41,372 nt of DNA, taken from a virus. The stretch covers positions 1 to 41,372 of the IMG/VR virus record IMGVR_UViG_3300027793_000134. One strand, written 5' to 3'. The position numbers and the translations under genes are program-made. Shown here in pieces: positions 36,401-41,372 of the stretch (positions are counted from its first letter, which is position 1; every line of letters starts with the position of its first letter). The notes below the pieces were generated by a model that saw only the letters and a list, made by a program, of their open reading frames with translations, had not been told where the DNA came from and made no database searches.

Positions 36401-39400
36401 CAAATAAATTAGTACCTGTAAAAATTTTATAAAAGTTATTTATTACTTTTGGATAAAACCCACTTTGGATACTATTAGAACCTATCAGTGTAAAATCTTG
36501 TGGTGTGGGATTTTCGTCAACGGGTATTTTATATGTTTTTTTTGGGTTTGAAGTAATTGGGTCATAATTTGTTTTGTAGTCAAAATCTTTCCAAATAGAA
36601 GTTAAGATATCTTCATTGTTTTCAATGTACTTTTTATATCGGTACCAAACTGAACCCATTTTCAATATCCAAGCGTATGGTAATTCGTGTACCGCTGAAA
36701 ATTTATTTAAACTTGCAAATATATAATCCTTTTGGGTTCCATTATCACTATCGATATACTTTTCGTGAAGTGTTGAAAGTGGTAATGAGTTTAACAACAA
36801 ATACCCAAGTTTTGTATATTTTTCATCTCCTGACGAATCACCCGATTCAACAATTGCATTAATAAAATACGGGGTGTTCAATAAACTTGTTGTTTGTGTA
36901 AATGTCAGATTGTTATCTGTTGTATATGTTAAGTTTCCTTCGGTATAAAACTTTTGAAGGTTGTTTCCATATCTTGTGTTATAAAAATTATTAATAGTTG
37001 TATGGGTTGTTGATGTATTATTATAACCCGTTTTGTTAGTTTGGTTTCTAGTTAATGGTGTAATATTTGGTCCTGAAAAATTATCAATTACTAATTTTTT
37101 GTCATTAAAACCATAACTATTAACTGTTGAATATCTATTATCTTTATTTGGTGTTCCTTGCATTTTTTGTGCAAAACTATCAATAATAAATGGATATGTA
37201 TCAAATAGTGTTGTTTCGTTAGTTGTATTAGAACTTATCGCGGCTTTAATTTTATCCAAACTTTTTAGTTTCAAGGGGTTTGGTGATGTATTAAAAACTT
37301 TTTCACTCAGTAGTTGAAAACTATTATTAACTTGGTCGTTTATATAAGGTGTAACAAAATTCTGTAAGATAAAATTGTTCCATGTGGGTCCGGCTTGATT
37401 CTGACCAGCGGTTGTTTTTAAATAATTATATAAGGTTGTAGTGGGTAACGTATTGGAAATAACATTATTTAAATCACCAATTACTTGTGATTGAGTAACG
37501 TTATTAATTTCAAGGTCAGACGCTGTAAAAACTAAATCTTCTGTAATACCACTGATATAATATAAACCAGAATAAAATGTGTTTAGATATATTCTTTCAT
37601 ACATTTCATAAACATAGGTTTCAACAGGGACGTTTTGTTGGAGGTAAACATTGTTTTTAAACGGTATTTCAATCGCGTGTTCGGGTGTATATTTTATAAT
37701 TAATTCAGTATTTGGTTTTACATTGGTTGTAAAATTTCGGTCTTTATTTAAAACTCCTTTAAGATATTCTTCAACAAATTCAACTTCAGGCCAAATAACA
37801 GGATTATATGACTGAGTTGATTCACTAGTTGATTTAGAGCCAGGATATGTCACCTCATATTCAACTTTACCCGATGTTTCTTTTTTCTGTACAAATTGTG
37901 GCCAAGGATAAACAAAATAATTTGGATTTTTGGTTGTTGTGGTTTGTATTGTGTTCTTACCTTCCTGAGATGGATTGGTCGTCAAAATTGATTTCAATCT
38001 CGCAGTATTTTCTCTTTGATTCCACGAGTTTGTATGAACATCATCCATTAATTGATAAAAAGCATCCACAGACGCCATTATAGTACCAATTACATTTCTT
38101 ACGGTTGGTCTGAATTGTAAATCTTGTACATTGTCATTTTTTTTAATTTTGTCTTTCAAAACTTGGTTAAGTCGTTCTGATTCGTCTTTTGATTTTTGAA
38201 TTATTTGTCCCTTGATATCTTGACTTGTTTTAACTTCTCTGTCAATCGTATAGTAATATAAATTACCTTTTGTAATATCAATATTGCCTTGGTTGTCAAT
38301 CGAAAGTAATGTTCCATTGTTTTCCAATTCGGTTTTTAAATCTTTTTTGAATTTAATAAAATCAACGTCAGTATTTGGGTTTGTAACTTGTTTTCCTCTT
38401 TGTTGAAAGTAAGTTGCCTCGTAATTGATATCACTGTCACTAAATTTTACTTTAAAAAAGTCAACTTTGAAAGCTTTTTGGTCAAGTGTAATACTTTTAC
38501 AAAGGTCTGTCGGCACAGATTGAAATTCTTTTAAACCATTGTTTAATATTGATGTTAATTCAGTTTCAACTTTTCCTGATAAATCAACATTGCTTTGTAT
38601 TTCAACACCACTTTGACTGTTTGTTAAATTTTTTAATGGGTATAATTTTAAATTGTTAACGTTTGGAACTCCCGAATTAAATTCATTATTTAATACTAAT
38701 ACTTTAGAAGTTTCTAAATTAGTTTCACCCCATTGAACAATATTATTACTAAATTTATTTACTGATTCATTATATCTTTCTAATGCAACAATATTTGTAA
38801 AATCTAATTTTTCAAATTCGAGATTAACGAATTCAGTATATTTCTTTAACCTTTCCTGCATCTCGTTCAAGGTTATTACGGGTACGTTTTTGTCGATAAG
38901 ACCGGCTTTTTTGTACTGTTCAAATACTTGTTTTATTTTTGAATATCCCTTAGATGTTGGTTCGACAGTTACTTCATTGGTAATACCAGTTCCGTTTTGT
39001 TGTACAGATGCCGTGGCTGAGTTAGGTGTGTTAACAGTTGGTATATTTGGTATGCTGGTTTGACTATACATGTGAGGTAGTGCAAACAAATACCCTAAAC
39101 GAATATCATCCAACATCGCACTTGTTCTAGCAATGAACTTTAAATTGACCACATAATTACCTGTTGATGCTTCAAATGAGGCTTGAAAATTCAATAACAT
39201 CAATTCATATTTAATCGACTTTCCGTAAAATCCCTTCAGAATTAATTCAAAAAGTGGATAGGGGTAATACAAAAAAACTGAGTACGGTGAATTTCCTCCT
39301 GTTTGGAATAAACTTTTACCCTGTACGTCTACTAATGTCATTGTTACGGTTGGTACACCATTGAATTTAATATCAACATTAATGTCTCGTATACCTAAGA

Positions 39401-39785
39401 TTTGGGTATCTACAAAGTTTGTTTGTTGTGGATTTTGTCCATTGTTAAATTTAATCTGATTGATACCTCTCCCTTGTGTACTACCGGCACCAGTAATTTC
39501 ATCCGTGTAACTTGTATCCAAAACATCTTTATCTTGTGGTTTAAGAAAATTTATAGATGCAACAGTTGTATTACTAATACTAGAATCCAAATCTGTACCT
39601 GAAGATAATTTTGTTCTTGGTACTGACTTCGCAATTAAATTTGCATACATGACAAGATTTTCTTGTTTGATAACACGGTCCTTTTTTACACCATTAGAAC
39701 TTCTAACAGAGTTAGGGTCAATCAAAACAATGTTTGAATTTTCTTCATAGTATATATTTTCACTACCACCGAAATTATCTGCCAT
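33480..39785 (-). CDS. Giant hub-like virion protein
   Basis: 2101 residues, the largest gene here. Near residues 145-240 is a segment with NVDIKFNGVPTVTMTLVDVQG, FELILKGFYGKSIKYELMLL and FQASFEASTGNYVVNLKF, ending in RLGYLFALP. It looks like a beta-barrel hub or tube-initiator domain. Near 1810-1880, LGNVMIQPTMYFVLRHMPMF and NGTYIIRNVKHSISPGSFNT resemble the closing part of gp27/gpD-type hub domains ('l.G.y.i..V.H.I..g.f.T...g.r'). The last 200 residues (from about 1895) are helical and contain RPFATFDTVKDSIDFFRDI. This recalls the end of glucosaminidase or muramidase-like domains, but no catalytic site was identified. The N-terminus overlaps the LysM-like gene by 11 bases. I infer a central baseplate hub or spike-associated protein, perhaps with a wall-active C-terminus. 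No membrane segment seen. Confidence 0.75.
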   Translation of the reverse strand: MADNFGGSENIYYEENSNIVLIDPNSVRSSNGVKKDRVIKQENLVMYANLIAKSVPRTKLSSGTDLDSSISNTTVASINFLKPQDKDVLDTSYTDEITGAGSTQGRGINQIKFNNGQNPQQTNFVDTQILGIRDINVDIKFNGVPTVTMTLVDVQGKSLFQTGGNSPYSVFLYYPYPLFELILKGFYGKSIKYELMLLNFQASFEASTGNYVVNLKFIARTSAMLDDIRLGYLFALPHMYSQTSIPNIPTVNTPNSATASVQQNGTGITNEVTVEPTSKGYSKIKQVFEQYKKAGLIDKNVPVITLNEMQERLKKYTEFVNLEFEKLDFTNIVALERYNESVNKFSNNIVQWGETNLETSKVLVLNNEFNSGVPNVNNLKLYPLKNLTNSQSGVEIQSNVDLSGKVETELTSILNNGLKEFQSVPTDLCKSITLDQKAFKVDFFKVKFSDSDINYEATYFQQRGKQVTNPNTDVDFIKFKKDLKTELENNGTLLSIDNQGNIDITKGNLYYYTIDREVKTSQDIKGQIIQKSKDESERLNQVLKDKIKKNDNVQDLQFRPTVRNVIGTIMASVDAFYQLMDDVHTNSWNQRENTARLKSILTTNPSQEGKNTIQTTTTKNPNYFVYPWPQFVQKKETSGKVEYEVTYPGSKSTSESTQSYNPVIWPEVEFVEEYLKGVLNKDRNFTTNVKPNTELIIKYTPEHAIEIPFKNNVYLQQNVPVETYVYEMYERIYLNTFYSGLYYISGITEDLVFTASDLEINNVTQSQVIGDLNNVISNTLPTTTLYNYLKTTAGQNQAGPTWNNFILQNFVTPYINDQVNNSFQLLSEKVFNTSPNPLKLKSLDKIKAAISSNTTNETTLFDTYPFIIDSFAQKMQGTPNKDNRYSTVNSYGFNDKKLVIDNFSGPNITPLTRNQTNKTGYNNTSTTHTTINNFYNTRYGNNLQKFYTEGNLTYTTDNNLTFTQTTSLLNTPYFINAIVESGDSSGDEKYTKLGYLLLNSLPLSTLHEKYIDSDNGTQKDYIFASLNKFSAVHELPYAWILKMGSVWYRYKKYIENNEDILTSIWKDFDYKTNYDPITSNPKKTYKIPVDENPTPQDFTLIGSNSIQSGFYPKVINNFYKIFTGTNLFVDGNNAETYDLNNTTVLDEGLVVVNSFTYTSKPEGPIISYYSYLDIAQQYTNFFGPQYEGYVCLFPSSGVQPFQQSYFELRPSTNSSPITISNIENSNPMYNGSVKTLWNAPNYGWFDNLKVKQPTPFEYLKYVRTGTTENQPDFDIGTEYSSIEDLFGVFSKDQLDSFETEFKEFCKKGGQSKIFSPEGDNTTYANIVNLFKKMFLIKPQSGKDNINLGAQQAAEITDVLSKFVNIKVYLKNGNPKKFNRQQFGYFSKNPKFKPEGPDFNYGGQYVNSYPNDPNPLPSEGGKTVEQSKAAYPEVWKALQKYVGFSTIKGIEYTNTGSTVYDFFRDNEIPFISRNIELLYPLIRIYATQKNINPLYNPTTFANAISTILNVAETKRTAIEQQFRLKLPSSINGPKQQSTQNVDSKLDGDIIKLEQWELFKAVNDKWVAGRNFKERLLFEEFLFFDKANRDIGDELIINTDTIRKYCTWDNSSNSIMSLVRQVIADNRMNFFVMPAYINFYGKSTASNTNRNSSIVNNANDVFSTFTYVDNINSAPKFLCQYVDRPSQTLSLENDPSYPFKSDSFDLGDPTNNPIIQQGSTNEKNSNKAVGFVVDFGTINQSIFKSVDINQEQGVTSSEQIQTTIDLGNQGAGKKTMQQTTSLYDFYKNRSYSSTIKTLGNVMIQPTMYFVLRHMPMFNGTYIIRNVKHSISPGSFNTEFNGQRVSANINTKVSDDLASVNEDFSKKLSDKVKQFVTNNTLVTFDNNSNQYFTGEQSKDLVLSARTPYQGFIVQTTDITVQDCSENIKAIYGLIESSNFISSSITVNELVTLINNSTTDTLLKTYMFCVLYMMGNPTDTDVRLQYNQNNLYGATVDIKQPGATSSLIKKYRCLTTGENFTRPFATFDTVKDSIDFFRDINQNRIQEYFNQADDDEKKIQAIIKLFYNTWYTSGSLTVPYNQNTNYNTWLANTRWAYTQAKISGL

Positions 39786-40092
39786 AATAATAGAATCTTG
39801 TTTGTACAGCGTTATTATAATCCTGAAGTGATGTAACCAAAGGATACGGAATTATAATAATTGAATTATCAGGAATGTCCCACTCTAAACTACCATATTC
39901 TTGGTTTGCTTGTAAAATCAACCAATTAAAAAATGGTGAACCATAATATTCTTGACTAATTTTATCTAATCTACTTACACCCGCTCTGAAGACATATTTG
40001 ATGTCGGTACTTTTTCTTGGTAAATTCAAACCAGGAACAACGGTTTGCTCACCGTTTAATAAAAATTGTCCGTATCTATTATAGTAATCCAT
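39775..40092 (-). CDS. LysM-like baseplate wedge protein (gp53-type)
   Basis: 105 residues. The second half has a LysM-type pattern: RLDKISQEYYGSPFFNWLIL, then NQEYGSLEWDIPDNSIIIIP. In this family the 'D.I...yYG....w..I...N......ip.G..i.iP' pattern is typical. In phage tails it is found in T4 gp53 and P2 gpX. T4 gp53 (196 residues) holds neighbouring baseplate wedges together, which fits the gp6- and gp25-like genes further on. The N-terminus (MDYYNRYGQFLLNG) is short. The ATG shares one base with the upstream stop (TAATG), and its 3' end overlaps the hub-like gene by 11 bases. Confidence 0.75.
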   Translation of the reverse strand: MDYYNRYGQFLLNGEQTVVPGLNLPRKSTDIKYVFRAGVSRLDKISQEYYGSPFFNWLILQANQEYGSLEWDIPDNSIIIIPYPLVTSLQDYNNAVQTRFYYYGR

Positions 40093-41372
40093 TAGAATAT
40101 TACTTTACCATTGAATGTATTTTTTTCCTCATTACGGTTTTGTCCCGTATAAAGGTCTTTTAATCTACTTATTTCAGTATCCGTTGGTGATGTTTTAAGG
40201 GTCAAACCTGTTTTTCTTTTCTCTTTAATTAATGTTGTTACATCACCTGGCACATACGCTTTATTACTGCCTTTATTAAAGGCTTTGTCATAATCTGAAA
40301 AAATTTGACTCATTTTCTTTTTTTCATTATCAGCTGGTACTTTATAATTTTTAGTTAAACTTTCGCTAATAAATTTTGTCCAATCTTTAGTTGTAAACGA
40401 ACCTGTAACTTGTGTTTCAAACGCTTTGTAATTATTCGCTAATTGCCATCCGAAAACTAAAAAGAATCTTTTATCTGCGGTGTTTGTTGGAAAACTACCA
40501 CCCTCTAAAACATAAGTTTGGTCATCAGTATATGTTGATGTTATTATTTTTTTGGTTTCTAAATTGTTTTCTAATAAATTAATTAATGGTGAATAAGTGT
40601 TCATAACAGTACCAATTTCAGTTACAGTTGTTGCACTATCTATTGTATAAATTTTTGCAACACCCTTAGTATCAATATAACCATCTAATGTTTGAACTAC
40701 ATAGTTTAATTTATCTATATTTCTTGTCATCTCTAATTGAATCTTGGATAATTCATTACTTGTGTTTACCAGTTTGTCCGTAAACGCCACTTTATAATCG
40801 TTAACTAATTTTTTCAATTGGTTGTTAAAATTGGTTTGGTCAATAGATTTAAAGTTTTGCTTTAACATTTCTTGTTGAATGGTTAGTGAATTGTTATTGA
40901 TGTCGTTTAGTAATCCACTAAATAAAGTATCGATTTTACTTTCAAACGTTGATTTACCAAAAATTGTCAAATCGGTTTGTGTTGCCGATGGGGCACCAAA
41001 TTCATTCATCTTGCCAAATTTGTAATCACGGTCTTTTGTATATAACATTAATATACCACTGTTATATTGTTCACTAATTTGTTTTAGTTTGTTAAATTCA
41101 CCACTTGTAAAGTTATCAAAACTTTTTATAAAGTCATTAACAATTTCTTTATATGCAACATTAACACTTGTTCCACTATTTTGAAATTTACCCTCTACAG
41201 AACCAATAGTAGTTCCACCTTCGTTTTGAAGATTTGTGTTTGTATTTTTAGGGGTGTCACCTGTAGGTTCTGTTTTTTCAATAAATTCTTTATTAAATGC
41301 GGAAATTTGTGAAGAATCTGTCGCTCTATCGTCATACATCTCTGTATTTGCAAAGAAATTAAACGACAAAGC
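40092..41372 (-). CDS. Helical protein, unknown, 5' end probably outside window
   Basis: About 425 residues are visible. The frame is open to the right edge; a TTG lies at 41369 and the first ATG at 41339, but neither has a clear ribosome-binding site, so the true start is probably upstream. No family recognised. The first 75 visible residues are polar and disordered (ending about GSVEGKFQNSGTS). Residues about 75-240 are helical with long polar heptad-like stretches (YKEIVNDFIKSFDNF, KLVNDYKVAFTDKLVNTSNE, IQLEMTRNIDKLNYVVQTL). The last third is mixed (FFLVFGWQLANNYKAFETQV). It is translationally coupled to the LysM-like wedge gene through TAATG, so it is likely a virion or baseplate assembly component. 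Confidence 0.7.
   Translation of the reverse strand, partial: ALSFNFFANTEMYDDRATDSSQISAFNKEFIEKTEPTGDTPKNTNTNLQNEGGTTIGSVEGKFQNSGTSVNVAYKEIVNDFIKSFDNFTSGEFNKLKQISEQYNSGILMLYTKDRDYKFGKMNEFGAPSATQTDLTIFGKSTFESKIDTLFSGLLNDINNNSLTIQQEMLKQNFKSIDQTNFNNQLKKLVNDYKVAFTDKLVNTSNELSKIQLEMTRNIDKLNYVVQTLDGYIDTKGVAKIYTIDSATTVTEIGTVMNTYSPLINLLENNLETKKIITSTYTDDQTYVLEGGSFPTNTADKRFFLVFGWQLANNYKAFETQVTGSFTTKDWTKFISESLTKNYKVPADNEKKKMSQIFSDYDKAFNKGSNKAYVPGDVTTLIKEKRKTGLTLKTSPTDTEISRLKDLYTGQNRNEEKNTFNGKVIF

Overview
This is a 41.4-kb stretch of a tailed-phage genome (or a prophage-like contig). It resembles a T4-type contractile-tail phage of a Bacteroidota, probably flavobacterial, host. The sequence is AT-rich and every credible gene lies on the minus strand, so transcription runs right to left. 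Four lines point to the host. A tail-fibre protein is built from SprB-type repeats, as in flavobacterial surface adhesins. A small protein of the DUF5522 type, which I associate with Bacteroidota, sits in the middle. Many start codons have A-rich leaders rather than Shine-Dalgarno sequences. The threonine-proline and serine-glycine linkers fit environmental phages of this kind. No integrase, terminase, capsid gene, tRNA or CRISPR array is visible.

Layout in transcription order. (1) 41372-32546: an unplaced structural-type gene cut by the window edge, a LysM-like wedge protein (gp53-type), a 2101-residue hub-like giant, a 75-residue protein and a proline-rich acidic coiled-coil protein. (2) 32485-25607: a replication and nucleotide cassette: gp32-like SSB, UvsX/RecA, FEN-type exonuclease, an internally duplicated unknown, gp41/DnaB-like helicase, class II ribonucleotide reductase and the DUF5522 protein. 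(3) 25614-10397: baseplate genes: gp25-like, gp6-like, a 1772-residue protein with an internal membrane-like block, four unknown structural-type proteins, and a gpI-like tail protein. (4) 10397-1: a host-recognition array of large, modular, beta-rich proteins carrying SprB repeats, a LamG-like domain, Thr-Pro linkers and a (Ser/Thr)-Gly array that runs off the left end.

The baseplate and fibre genes are tightly coupled. Five junctions are TAATG (stop and start sharing one A), and others overlap by 4-11 bases. A strong bidirectional terminator at 2172-2206 separates the last fibre gene from the rest.

The most interesting points are the following. The fibre array shows domain shuffling: a shared C-terminal domain in two neighbouring genes, a domain present both fused and free-standing, proteins that end in a bare linker, and repeat DNA that could serve as crossover sites. 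The ssb start codon abuts a long two-part hairpin, suggesting autoregulation by analogy with T4 gene 32. A perfect 13-bp hairpin lies between ssb and uvsX. A terminator-like hairpin falls inside the DUF5522 reading frame. The giant baseplate-region protein carries several membrane-like segments followed by a CxxCxC cluster. I saw no gene set I would call a wholly new system with confidence; the modular adhesin array is the best candidate.
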